Positions 23,691-33,642 of a stretch of DNA of 64,000 nucleotides are shown one piece after another. Position 1 is the stretch's first letter, and every line of letters starts with the position of its first letter. The translations under genes were made by a program, and so were the position numbers. The notes beneath the pieces were generated by a model. It worked only from the letters and a program-made list of their open reading frames with translations. It did not search any database and had not been told where the DNA came from. The stretch spans positions 1,414,253 to 1,478,252 of the forward strand of contig CM030937.1 of NCBI GenBank assembly GCA_018136815.1. The letters are read 5' to 3'. This stretch comes from Isochrysis galbana. Taxonomy: Eukaryota > Haptophyta > Isochrysidales > Isochrysidaceae.

Positions 23691-24725
23691 TCACATTTCC
23701 TTCTCCTCCAGCCGACCGTCGGCGTACTTTGCGAAGCGCTTCTGGTCCCGGGGGAATACAGGCGCGTCGCTGTCCCATGGCCATCCGCCAAACTGGGAGC
23801 GTTGATAGTCGGAAAAGGCCTGGATGATGTCCTGCTGCGAGTTGCCAACGAATGGGCCATGCTGCACGACTGGTTCCTCAATCTCTCGGCCCTGCAGTAG
23901 CAGCAATTCTGCATTACCGCCCTCCGCCGCGATCTCTGCCGCGACTGCAGGGTCCATAGTGATCCGGGAGTGGCTAGTGAGCTTGCGGCCGTCAATTGTG
24001 AGGGCGCCTGTGCCAGCAAAGAAGTACAAGTTCCGGTGAAGGACACCGGCCGAGGAGGCAGAAGGTAATGTCCACGACGCCCCATCAGTTAGCTTAATCG
24101 TCAGTATCATGACCGCGCTCTCAGGATCAGAGGCGTAGGACTGCGGCGGCGGGTCTGGTGGCCTTTCCCATCCGTCAAGCGTGCCGGCGATGAGTGACAC
24201 CTCTGCGGTGCGTCCGGCATGCTCGATGCATTTGGTGGGGATGGACTCGGCCCACAGCATCTTGAATGAGGGCTGGGCCATCTTGCTGCGCCGTGGCAGG
24301 TTGATCCATATTTGGAAGAGCTCCATTGTGTTGTCCGCATGCTGGTTGAGCAGAGGGAACATCTCGGCATGCTGCACTCCCGCTCCAGCAGTCATCCACT
24401 GCACGTCTCCGCCGCCGAAGCGTCCCCCGTTACCGAGCGAGTCTGAGTGGTCGCAGTATCCGCGCCGCGCAAGAGTAATCGTCTCAAACCCGCGGTGAGG
24501 GTGTCTAGGAAAGCCTGGCACCTCATCCCCGTGGTACATGCTCCAGCCGCTCGGGTGGCCAAAGTCGGCTCCGAGGGACCTGGAGGCGAGCAGCGAGCGC
24601 TCTGGGCCGAGGTTGGCGGTACCGCGAGGGTAGTGATCTAGGTGGTGCACCGCGAACAGGAATGGTGAGTCGCACGCGAAGGGGAACGCCAGCCGAGACG
24701 TGGAGCGGATCGCCTGGCAGCCCAT
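23691..24725 (-). CDS. Pirin family cupin protein
   Basis: A single exon encodes about 344 residues from the ATG at 24725. The open frame extends further upstream through a (GA)n tract as an Arg-Glu run, which I take as 5' leader. Pirins are bicupin iron-binding proteins known as transcription cofactors, redox sensors or quercetinases. The N-terminal cupin shows HPHRGFETI and, about 45 residues later, TAGAGVQHAEM. These supply the three His and one Glu metal ligands of the family. The C-terminal part has the conserved QHGPFVGNS.QDI block and a closing FGGWPW, so it looks full length and functional. Upstream on its sense strand lies a GA microsatellite at about 24738-24802. Bacterial or plant-type origin cannot be told by eye. 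Confidence 0.92.
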   Translation of the reverse strand: MGCQAIRSTSRLAFPFACDSPFLFAVHHLDHYPRGTANLGPERSLLASRSLGADFGHPSGWSMYHGDEVPGFPRHPHRGFETITLARRGYCDHSDSLGNGGRFGGGDVQWMTAGAGVQHAEMFPLLNQHADNTMELFQIWINLPRRSKMAQPSFKMLWAESIPTKCIEHAGRTAEVSLIAGTLDGWERPPDPPPQSYASDPESAVMILTIKLTDGASWTLPSASSAGVLHRNLYFFAGTGALTIDGRKLTSHSRITMDPAVAAEIAAEGGNAELLLLQGREIEEPVVQHGPFVGNSQQDIIQAFSDYQRSQFGGWPWDSDAPVFPRDQKRFAKYADGRLEEKEM

Positions 24726-24735
24726 GTCCTGGGCG

Positions 24736-24737
<2 letters not shown>

Positions 24738-24770
<33 letters not shown>

Positions 24771-24802
24771 TTTGTCTTTCTCTCTCTCTCTCTCTCTCTC
24801 CC
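24738..24802. repeat. (TC)n microsatellite at the pirin 5' end
   Basis: Dinucleotide tract with a short TTTGTCTT interruption, immediately upstream of the preferred pirin start. On the sense strand it reads (GA)n and could be read in frame as an Arg-Glu run. Confidence 0.9.
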
Positions 24803-24935
24803 TCTTCCCTCTCTCCACCCCCGCGTGCGACGGCGGTTCCGCGGTCCCCCCGCCGCGCGTAGGTCTTTCTTCTGTCTAAACGAGTTTCTTCTCTCTCGTC
24901 TATCTCTCTCTGCCCCTCTTCCCCTCATCTCTCTC

Positions 24936-25567
24936 GTGGGTTAGGTCTAGAAACACACCAAAAACAGCTGTTTTTGGCTTTTTTGGAAACACGGTGAAAC
25001 ACAGTACCGAAAACAGCGGGTCATATTCATATATATATAGATATATTATAGTATATATATATCCTAGATGTTAAACACGGTGGGTTAGGTCTAGAAACAC
25101 ACCAAAAACAGCTGTTTTTGGCTTTTTTGGAAACACGGTGAAACACAGTACCGAAAACAGCGGGTCATATATATATAGTATTATATTATACATATATATT
25201 TATATCCATCTCCCGTAGGCTCACAGCTCACAGCTACCGGTAGTTCCTGTGGGAGTGTAATTGTAATTGTAACTGTCAAGCATGATTGTGATTGATGATT
25301 GATTGTCTTGCATCCAACTAGGTGCTAGGTGGTAGGTGGTGGTAGCTAGTGGTGTAGTGGTGCAGGTGGGTGGGAGGCCAGGCAATCAGGTGGCAGGTGG
25401 CGGGATTGATTGCATGCTATGGCTATGGCCTCGCTCGCACGCTCACTCACCGCGCGCCCGCAGCGCGCAACCCTCTGTTCCGGACATGGGGGTCTCCTAG
25501 AAACACGGTGAAAAACACTGTTTTTGACTTCCGTAGAAACACACTATTCCTGTGTTTAACATCTAGG
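24936..25567. repeat. AT-rich palindromic element with a perfect 91-bp duplication
   Basis: The 91-bp blocks 24936-25026 and 25080-25170 are identical. Each contains the 20-bp palindrome CCAAAAACAGCTGTTTTTGG and ends beside a TATATA tract. A related but diverged unit lies at about 25493-25550. The 16-mer CCTAGATGTTAAACAC at 25063-25078 has a perfect inverted partner at 25552-25567, so the interval 25063-25567 has terminal inverted repeats like a small non-autonomous DNA transposon. No transposase is inside. Confidence 0.75.
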
Positions 25568-25660
25568 GTTCTCACGCGTGTCTCCATACCCCTCTCTGAA
25601 CCCCCCCCCCCCCCATCCAACTTGAAAACACTATATCTGTGCATCTGCGTATGTGTCTAG

Positions 25661-25770
25661 TGACAACACACGTCATGGCGTACGGGCAAGTGCAAGTGCG
25701 TTGAGGGGTGTCGTGATAGTACCGGGCTAGTGGGAGTAGTGGTACTAACGCCCAGTTGTTTTATTATTAT
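25661..25770 (+). repeat. Dispersed ~110-bp repeat, copy 1
   Basis: Shares a core with 27351-27459: GTACGGGCA, a GTGCG..TGAGGG..TGTCGT block, then TAGTACCGGGCTAGTGGGAG and TAGTGGTACTAA, ending in a TTATTATTAT tract. Class unknown. Confidence 0.7.
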
Positions 25771-26084
25771 CGACCGATGCTACCGCATACGAGCCGTGGT
25801 CGGCTCTTGATCGTTATGAGAGGGGGAGGGAATCTAGTGAAGCTTCTTCCGACCCCGTTGTTTCCCGTCCAGCTACTCCCGAGTCAGACAACCACGAGGA
25901 TCAAAAAAAAAGAAAAAGAAACCCACGATAAACGATAACCATGACAACGACACGCCACTCTACACCCCACACCTCCGAGTCTACTCTCCGCGACCCATTC
26001 TCCCCATGGACCGCACCGCCTCCGGCACGAGCGAGCTCGCCGCGTCCGATGACGCCGACGACTCTCCGGAAGCGGCGCCAACAA

Positions 26085-26350
26085 AAAAATTCTTGAAGGT
26101 GCCCGCTAAGCTACTAGTGACGCGCACTCTCCCGCGCTCCCGCTACCATCGCCTCTACCCCTACCTCTGCACCCCCGCCCGCTCCCCCCCTCGTTCCTTT
26201 TTCTTCGGTTTTGGGGGGTCGGCCCATGTACACTACTTTGGGCCTAGCGCTTGGGGGAGGGGAGGGGCAGGCTTCTTGCATTTGTATTGCGCCTGTCTCG
26301 GGCCCAGTCCGTCCCAGTGTGGGGGCCGGGCCTTTCGGCCTTCCCCATCG
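26085..26350 (-). repeat. SINE-like retroposon insert (266 bp) with 17-bp target duplication
   Basis: The insert is bounded by perfect 17-bp direct repeats GGAAGCGGCGCCAACAA at 26068-26084 and 26351-26367. Read on the minus strand it starts with a GC-rich head, contains the GGGCC...CCCCCCAAAACCGAAG middle shared with 22733-22808, and ends CTTCAAGAATTTTT against the duplication. A T-rich rather than A-rich end resembles the end of the LINE copies in this window (AAGAAGATTTTTTT). No tRNA-like promoter box was recognised. It split a short open frame starting near 26006, which may be a disrupted host sequence. Confidence 0.75.
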
Positions 26351-26469
26351 GGAAGCGGCGCCAACAATGTGGCAATCATTTGGAGTGAACGGGGACTAGA
26401 AATGGAAATGGTCCAACGTCGTCACGCTCGAAACCGCTGACGAGCAATAAGGAGTGTTTTTGTGGCAAT

Positions 26470-26795
26470 AACTTCGTCGAGTCCCTCCGCGTTCCCCAGC
26501 GAGTCCCCCCCGAGTTCCCGAGTCTACACCCCGAGTCAACGAGTCAATACAAGTCAAGCACGCGCTTGAGCCACCCCCAGTCGCCTGCCACTGGCCACTG
26601 GCACCCCCCCCCCTAACCATAACCCCAAAATAAGCCTCCTTCCGCACTTCCGCGCCCTCCGTGCGTCGTGCGTCGTGCGTCGTTCGCCATGCCCGCAGTC
26701 ACTTCCAACATGGGACCCGAGGAAAGCTCCATGAGCTCCCCGCAAGAACCGCGTTCCGCGCTAGCTGAGAGGCTGCAAGCTCAGGTTTGGTTGTT
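26470..26795 (+). mobile_element. Ty3/gypsy-type LTR element fossil, leader and gag start only
   Basis: This block matches, in opposite orientation, the leader and first gag codons of the element at 8655-10985. Shared words include TTCGTCGAGTCCC, CCCGAGTCAACGAGTCAATA and a protein start with EESSMSSPQEPRSALA. Similarity stops near 26795. It is a broken fragment; the rest of the element is absent. Age cannot be estimated without an LTR pair. Confidence 0.7.
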
Positions 26796-27350
26796 TTTTT
26801 TACAAATGCCCCTTGAAATGTATATAAAAAATTAGAACTTCCACCACCACCCCTTCCCCCCCCGCGCTGCGACGCCTCGAGTGACTCGCTGAGCGCGAAG
26901 ATGTCCACACGGGCGACCCGCTCGAGCACGCGGTCGGGCAATACGGCGCGCGCCGCATTCAAGTATGCGATCGCGTAGTCGGCGTGCTTGGACGCGAGCA
27001 CCACATCGTCATCCTGCTGAGAGATGCGGTGCCACTGCCACTGCATCGCTTGCTTGACCAGGACCTCGCCGCGGGGCGCAGTTGCTTATTTCTCGAGGAC
27101 CGCTCGCGGCGCGAGGCGCGAGCTGGAGCTGGTAAGGGCCGTTCTTCTTTTTTGACGAGAGGTTCCTCCTCCCCCCCCCCCCCGGTGCTTTTTCCCGGAG
27201 AGTCGCCCGACGTAGGTCGGTCCGTCAGTCCGCCTCAATGCCTCAATGGGGTTTCCCTCATTTTAACTTGTGGGGAGTCAGAATGGGAGCCGGGGGCCTG
27301 CGAGGGGGGAGATTTGGAGGGGTGCATAGGTGCATAGGTGTTTATTGTAT
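26796..27350. other. Intergenic, no gene recognised
   Basis: Short unrelated frames only. A C run of about 14 near 27170 and a poly-C/G composition change mark repeat debris. Nothing further is supported. Confidence 0.4.
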
Positions 27351-27459
27351 CAGTGGCAACAGCACGCGCCAAGGTGTACGGGCAGGTGCGCTGAGGGCTG
27401 TCGTCTTAGTACCGGGCTAGTGGGAGTAGTGGTACTAATGCTCAGTTATTTGATTATTA
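27351..27459 (+). repeat. Dispersed ~110-bp repeat, copy 2
   Basis: Second copy of the repeat at 25661-25770, about 80% identical by eye. The LINE fragment at 27479 inserted right behind its ATTATTATT end. Confidence 0.7.
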
Positions 27460-27478
27460 TTATTATTGACGGGATTTT

Positions 27479-27770
27479 TTTAAACGTTATGGGAGAACCC
27501 CATATCCACGAACGGATCAGCCCGCAGTCATTACCAGACGAGCTGTACACTCCGCTGAAGTGGGGACGAGCGTACGACGGGCCAGCTGAGGTGGCATATC
27601 CTATACCTCAAGAGTACACTCTTAAAGGCACGCATAAAACGCTAGAAGAAATGAGTGTCAAGGCGCTAACAAAAGCGTTCCTCGCGATGAGGAAAACGAG
27701 AGCGCAAAAATCCACACTTAGATGGGGAAAAAGGTTTTGTTATTGACGCGGAGATTTTAAGAAGATTTTT
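27479..27770 (+). mobile_element. LINE fragment, 5'-truncated and internally deleted, with 19-bp target duplication
   Basis: The 19-bp direct repeat TTATTATTGACGGGATTTT flanks the insert at 27460-27478 and 27771-27789 without mismatch. Inside, a frame from about 27489 matches the LINE at 42128-44229 from MGEPHIHER through TPLKWGRAYDGPAE to the STLRWGKR block. It then jumps to the 3' end GATTTTAAGAAGATTTTT. Thus the zinc-finger region is lost. The perfect duplication marks a recent insertion. The end has no poly(A), only a T run. Confidence 0.8.
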
Positions 27771-27789
27771 TTATTATTGACGGGATTTT

Positions 27790-28419
27790 GGATAGCGCTC
27801 AAATTAGTCTGTCCCACTACCACTACCACTACTACTTGCAACGGGACACGACCTACGACCTTACTCACCGGCGGCAAGGGAGAATGAGAAAATACACATG
27901 GACACACTGGGGCTCTTCTACCTATGTATAGCTATCGCGGGCACGTTCGCGTACCATGGTCGGAGCGCGCGCTCACGAGGCTCCCTTGGCGTGTTGGGGC
28001 TACACACTGGACGCGGCGGTGCCCTCGTGGCAGATGCATGTCAACGGAGCGCATGTGATGTTCTATGACGAATTAGGCTAAGTACCGAGTCATTCAGTGG
28101 ACATACAGGAAGTTGTGTGCTGTCGCGCCAACCAAACGGCATCGGCGCAAGGCTACGGCGCTACGGCGCCCGTTTGGCACCGGCCCATATGTGCCAAGGT
28201 TGTGGGTTTTGCCGATCAACTCATGACCGCCATGCGCACAGCGCAAGCTGTCTTCGCCACGACGGACGGAGGAATAACTTACTGCCAGCCTGCCCACGCA
28301 GCCGGCGATACGAACAGCGGCCCCAGAGGGAGACCTTAGCGGCGCCCGAGGGCGGCCCCAGGCTCGCACTGGCGGCACCCGGCGCGCACTTTGCGAGGAC
28401 TTGCACGGTAGTGAAGCGG
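27790..28419. other. Intergenic; desaturase 3' region at the right
   Basis: No supported gene. The stretch 28330-28419 is probably 3' untranslated sequence of the minus-strand desaturase. Confidence 0.4.
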
Positions 28420-30267
28420 TCAATCATGCTTTTGACGGTCGGGTAGGCCAAAGCCCGAGGCGACCGCTTCCTGGCCAACTCTGCGTAGATTGGCAATGGT
28501 GTGGCCGATGCACTCGGTCCAGCTCATGAGCTCCAGCTCGACCCCGTGCTCGCGGCATAGAGCCACCAGCTGTGGGTGGGCGACCCGATAGTGCTCGCGG
28601 CACATCCGTGGGAAGAGGTGGTGGACCGAGTGCAGGTCAAGCCCTCCGTGGAACCACTCGAGCCAGCTGGGCGCAAGGACGTCAATGACGGCGCCAACCT
28701 GCCTGCGCGCCCAGTTACCCTCTGCCTTGGAATCCTCCTTGTGGCTGATTGGCTTGGGCATGTGCGAGATGAGCAGCTGGAGCGAGAGCACTCCTACGCA
28801 CACCGAGGCGGAGCCGTAGAAGGCGGCGGTCTCGCGCCACGTCGAGAAGGCTGAGAGCACCCAGCCCACGAAGAGGAAGTGTAGCAGCACGCCCGCGTAC
28901 TCGGAGAGGCGCGATTCGCCGACGAGTGCGTCAATCTTGATGCCGAGGGGCCCCAGTGCGACGGCGATTGGCACGAAGAGCAGGTGCTGCACCTTAAGAA
29001 AGTGCCTCAAGGCCCACGCAGGCAGCTTGTGCACATCCAAGATCTTCGTACTCTGCACCCAGAACTCGGGCGGCTCGAACTGTGGGTCGGTGTGGCCGAC
29101 ACCTGGGATGATGGTGTTAGTGAATAGGTGGTGCTCGTGGTGCTCGTCCCGCCACCACTTGGAGCTGACGCCAAAGCCACAACAGCCAAAGAACCAGCCT
29201 AGCGGGTGGTCGATGGCGCGATTGTGGAAGACGTGGCTGTGCATGAAGTCGTGCATGAGGAAGCCCGACTGCTGCCACACGCCCGCCAGCCCGATGAAGC
29301 CTGCCACGAAGCAGAGATGGGCGACGACGGGTGAGAGTTCGCCATAGGCGTAGAGGCGAGAGCCGCCGATGGCCATCGCGAGGAAGAGCGCGACAAGAGA
29401 GAACCGAGAGACGATCCATGTCGTGGAGGTCTTGTACAACCCGTCACGCTCAAACTTCTCGCTGAGCGACAGCCAGGCGCCCTCGAAGACGTCGCCTCCC
29501 GGCGCTTGGCGATCCCACCTGCGGCGGTGCAGGGCGCAAGGATTGAGGAATGAGGGGCGCAGGGTGAGGCGGCAGAGGCATGGGGTGGGGATGGGGAGAT
29601 TTGTGTGGCGACAATCTTTTCCTCTCTGCGAGCTCCTTCTCACTTGTACGTTCCAACGGGTTTCCAGTGCTTGAGTACGCTGTCTGAATGGTATGCAACG
29701 AACTGAGCGGTGGCGTCGCGGCCTGCGAACTCGAGCAGCACGTCGCCCCCGGGGTGGCGCGGCAGGTACTTGGTCAGATCGTACCTACAACGCACACAGC
29801 GTGAGACTGAGGAGGTAGAGGAGGCGGGGGAGGGAAACGAGGGGAAAGGAGCAGCGAGGAGGCGGACGAGGAGGATCGCGGCGCAAGATCTCAGGGCCGT
29901 CGGTGAGGCAAGGCGAGGGCGTTGACGGACAGAGAGGAGACCATGCGGGTGGTCTTGCGAGAGCGCAGAGAGAGAGAGAGGAGCCGTTGTCTCCCACTCC
30001 TAAGCGGAGCGACCGCGCCCGGCAAGGGCATGGATGGAGGTGGTGGGGCCGTGGCTGATAGTGCCCTCTGTGGAACGTGTGTGTAGGGCGTGCAGGCATG
30101 GCCACCCACCAGTTCCCTCTGACTCCGATGAGAAGAGGCCCGTCGCTCTTCTTCCTCTGTGGCCGGAAGCGTGCCTCGGCGATGGGCGCGCCCTCGACCG
30201 AGCGGCCGAGGGCGTACACGGTCGATGTGCACGTCTCGCGCAGCCCAGAGTCACCGCCCTTGCCCAT
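28420..30267 (-). CDS. Cytochrome b5-fused front-end fatty acid desaturase
   Basis: Three exons on the minus strand, 30267-30110, 29784-29644 and 29518-28420, join in phase to 465 residues. Exon 2 is the heme-binding cytochrome b5 core with YDLTKYLPRHPGG and a distal YHSDS. The main exon carries the membrane desaturase. Its first His box is HDFMHSH, the second WWRDEHHEHHLFTN, the third LHSVHHLFPRM. Hydrophobic spans lie between them (for example SRFSLVALFLAMAIGG and LLHFLFVGWVLSAFS). Such enzymes insert double bonds near the carboxyl end of fatty acids (delta-4, 5, 6 or 8) at the ER, using their own b5 as electron donor. Regioselectivity cannot be read from the sequence. The third box has His where front-end desaturases normally have Gln (QxxHH), which is unusual. 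The exon 1 limits are inferred from phase. Confidence 0.88.
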
Positions 30268-30319
30268 TGGGGAGAGGAGAGAGGGAGAGGGAAGTTGCAC
30301 GCGGGGGGCGGAGAGCGCT

Positions 30320-30480
30320 CCGAGGCTCTCCTCTCTCTATCTCTCCTCTCTCTCTCCTCTCTCTATCTCTCCTCTCTCTCTCCTCTCTCTCTCTCTCCTC
30401 TCTCTCTCCTCTCCCTCTCTCTTCAGATCGCTCCTCTCTCCTCTCCCTCCCTCCCCCTCTCTTCCCTCTCTCGCTCTGGA
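30320..30480. repeat. Interrupted (TC)n tract upstream of the desaturase
   Basis: TCTCTC runs with CC and TATC interruptions occupy the first ~160 bp upstream of the desaturase start. On that gene's sense strand they read as GA repeats. Confidence 0.85.
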
Positions 30481-30499
30481 CCACCAGAAGCTGTAAAGG

Positions 30500-32963
30500 A
30501 GAAGCACCTTTATGTAGATGAAGAAAAGTGGCGTTGTAGGTGAAGAACCGTCAGTGTGAAGTGTTGAGGAGTCCAACGAACGTCGTCCTTCTTCCACAAG
30601 AAGAGTGCGTCTTGACGGCCTCTATTCCTTGTTGAGGAGGTCCGGTCTTCTTGGAGAGAGAGAGAGAGAGTGAGGTCTATACCGCGACGAGAGAGAGTAG
30701 AGACTGCGGAGATGACGGGGTAAGGATCTCTACTATTCCTACTCCTCGCCGGTGGAGCGGCGAGGCTACTCGCACGGGGCCAGACTCGACCACCATTTAG
30801 GAGAGGATGAGGACGTGTGGAGAGAAGAAAGGAGGTGTGAGAGCCGTGAGAGCCGTGAGGGAGGCGAGGGAGGAGCGAGGAGAGAGAGAGGAGGAGAGGC
30901 GGGTGAATGAATGAAAAGAGGTGGGAAGTTGAGGGCTCTCGACGCGAGGCGTGACGAGACTGTTTGGCCCCTCTGGAGAACCGTGAGAGAGAGGCCCCTC
31001 TCTCCTCTCTCCACAGAAATGAAAAGGAAGGAGGAAGAGAGGGCGAGAAGAAGGCGCAGAGGTTGGAGGATTCAAGTCTCTCTCTCCCCGAGAAGTCTCT
31101 TGTGCGTGCCCCAGGGAGACTCCCCCCCCCCAGGAAGAGGAAAGAGTGGGGGGCGTGGAGAGAGAAGAAACGACCTGTGGGTGGGGGGGAATAGCGGCCC
31201 GGGGGGGGGGAGAGAGAGGGGGGTGGCGTTGACGCGCGCGGCGCCCTCCCTCTCGCGATTCCCGCAGGGGAGAGGGGGAGGGGGGAGGGGACCGAGAGAG
31301 AGAAGAGCGCGGCGGCGGCGGGAAGAAGAGGGGGGGGGGGGGGGGGTGCTGCAGAGTCCCCCCCCCCCCTCGTGACAAAAGGCGGGCGGCGGCGGCGGCG
31401 GCGCCGAGGGGCGCCGCCTTCCCCCGCCCCCCCGCGCCCCCCCGCCGCCCTCCCTCTCTGTCCCCCCGCCGCGGCACGAGAGAATCTTCAACGCCGAACG
31501 AATCAATCCACCGGGCGCGCGCGGCCTGTTGGGAGAGGGGGGGGGGGGGGGGGCACACCCTCTCCCAATCCGCCCCCTTCTCCCCCCCCCCCCCCGCCGC
31601 CGCTAAGTACGGATGGCGGGCGGACAGCCGGGCTTCTTCCCCCACAGCCCTCGGCGCCCATAGTCACCTCGGAAGGGGGAGGGCGCCGGGGAGAGCGGGG
31701 GGCAACGGCCAGCATGACCCCTCTGGATGGTTCTAACGAGGCCAAACACAGCTGTGCTTCGCCGTGTTTCAAACGTCGAACCCCCTTTTGTTTTTAGCTT
31801 CGATGTTTGTGCGGGGGCTTGCACTTGCACCCACTCTTTAGCGAGAGCGCCGCGTAGCAGCGCGCTGTATAATCGATGGGCAATGGGCAACGGGAGGGGC
31901 GCGGCTGCGCGGCGGCTGCGCCACCGCATAGCGCATAGCTACAGATATTGTCCTAGTCCTCGCTGAGGCACGCTGCACTGGGGACGCGTCGACTAGCGAC
32001 TAGCTAGCGGCTCTACGCTCGCCCGCGCTCGCGTCCGACGTCGGCCCTCCGCGATAGTGATTTCTGGCATGTTCATGTTCGCGCGTTCTTTCTTGTTACG
32101 CATCGCTGTGGGGGTGGGGGCTACCGTGGGGGGTCTGGGGCCCAAAGGGCACCGGATATGTGCTAGTTCTAGTTACTTAATATACCTGTCCGGTCAACAT
32201 ATCCAAGAATCTCGTGATGAACCCTCAATCTTGACTTGAATGACTTGGTCAATTTTCACTCTATGAAGTTGAAGTAGCCGTTTTGACCGCCTCACACCGA
32301 CAAGATGTGAAGATGTGCAAGATGTGGTTCGACACGCCGCGGCCGGAGTCACTCTCGTTCCGTCACCGACTTGCATTTCGATCCAAGACTTTCGCGACTT
32401 TTTTAAAAATTTAGGTCGATCGAAGAACGAAGAAAGCGAAATTTAGGGCCGTAATTTGGGCGGGCGAGCGGCGAGCGGGCCTCTACGAGCGTGTCTTGTG
32501 TCTTTGTCTTTGCACTGTTGCGAGTGATGTACTTTGTTTGACAATCAGGTCCTCGCGCTCTCGGCTCTCGGATCAACTCCAATAAGCCTCTTTCTTTGAT
32601 GAGCCGCTACAACTATCAACTGTCGCATCGTCACCTGAGAGGTGAGAGAGAGGCGGGAGTCGGTCATCGGCCATTCATTTCCTCGTTCGTGCGCAGTTTG
32701 TTGGGCTGCGGGCTGCGGGCTGATGGAATGTGGGATATGGGATATGTGATGGATGGCTAGAGGGTTATTAATTAGGGTTAGGGCTAGTGGGTTGCGCGCG
32801 TGTGTGCAGGGACTGGGGCTGTGGACCGTAGTGCAGCGCAACGCAAACCAAGAGAGAGAAATTTTGTTCAAAATTTAGGTGGGATGGACGCCAAAATACC
32901 AAAGAACAAAGAAAATTTGGGCGAGCCAAGCGCGAAAGTCTTGGCGGAATTGCCAAGTCACCG
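30500..32963. other. Long non-coding stretch with purine-rich and G/C-run sequence
   Basis: About 30650-31450 is GA-rich with many homopolymer runs (G runs of 10-18 near 31190-31345, 31530-31550). Frames here are proline/glycine-rich artefacts. 31740-32960 is of ordinary composition and holds no recognisable gene. One motif, CCGGATATGTGCTAGTT (about 32152-32168), recurs at about 58885-58901 beside a GGGCCC run, indicating another dispersed repeat pair. Confidence 0.45.
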
Positions 32964-33110
32964 ATGCTGGGGCACGACGGCATGAGCTTCCGCCGTTTCT
33001 GCCGCCTTCGCACGGTGATGACTTTGGGGCCTGGGGACCAACTCGCTCTGGCTCTGGCCGCTGACCCCCGGGCCTTCGTGCGTCCGCTTGTCGCTTATTG
33101 TTATTGTCGA
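32964..33110 (+). pseudogene. piggyBac-like transposase fragment
   Basis: Translation gives GHDGMSFRRFCRLRTVMTLG, then DPRAFVRPLV. This aligns with the piggyBac-like relic at about 22270-22395, which has HGMGINRF and DPWAFVRPL in the same order and spacing. Only ~50 codons remain, without the catalytic domain. Confidence 0.5.
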
Positions 33111-33329
33111 CGACTTCAATATAGCAGCTGTTTGACGACTTCAATAGCACCTGTGTGGCCAAAATGAATGCGGGTTGGCTTTTCAGTATCGACGAGTCGG
33201 ACGAGTCGATGTGCTCTGACGCTTTGACGGATAAAGGGGCTCGTAAACTCGCGTAAAGTAGAGCGTAGAGCCCCGAGTCATCTTCATCTTCACCTGGCCG
33301 AAGGCTTCCGTCAGAGTGTTCTTGTTTTG

Positions 33330-33505
33330 TTAGTATAACCTTAGTGCTGCGGGACCGTAGCCCTTCGACGGCAACGGAGCCCCTCCCCCGCGATGGGCGT
33401 GTGCGCGGTTAGCGCATGGCTCGTCCGGTGTCCGGTGTATGTGGCTAGGAATGCTGAATGCTAGCGAACAAGACGTCCTACGACGCTATAAGTTCTAACG
33501 GCTTC
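33330..33505 (+). repeat. Dispersed repeat, family E, copy 1
   Basis: Shares TAACCTTAGT, CGGAGCCCC, GCGCATGGCTCGTC and GCTAGCGAACAAG in order with 48490-48640. It also shares the ~41-bp core ending CGACGCTATAAGTTCTAACG with 60050-60105 (reverse). It ends about 140 bp before the start of the next gene. The core can be read as ANKTSYDAISSN, so it may derive from a coding element. Confidence 0.6.
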
Positions 33506-33642
33506 TCTACCACGGCAGAATTGTATTGTGTGGTTGCTGCTTGAGAAGGCGGCTGCCCGTCTCTCTCGGCGCCGAGGCGGGTCCGCGCCGGCAGCGACAG
33601 CCAGCTGGATGCCCTCACGGCTCTGCGCGAGGTAGGGCGGCG

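Noticed and set aside
23216-24085. 289-codon minus-strand frame overlapping pirin
   Set aside because: Out-of-frame shadow of the pirin gene extended into its 3' region.
30797-31645. 282-codon minus-strand frame and overlapping plus-strand frames
   Set aside because: Generated by homopolymer C/G runs and GA repeats; no family resemblance.
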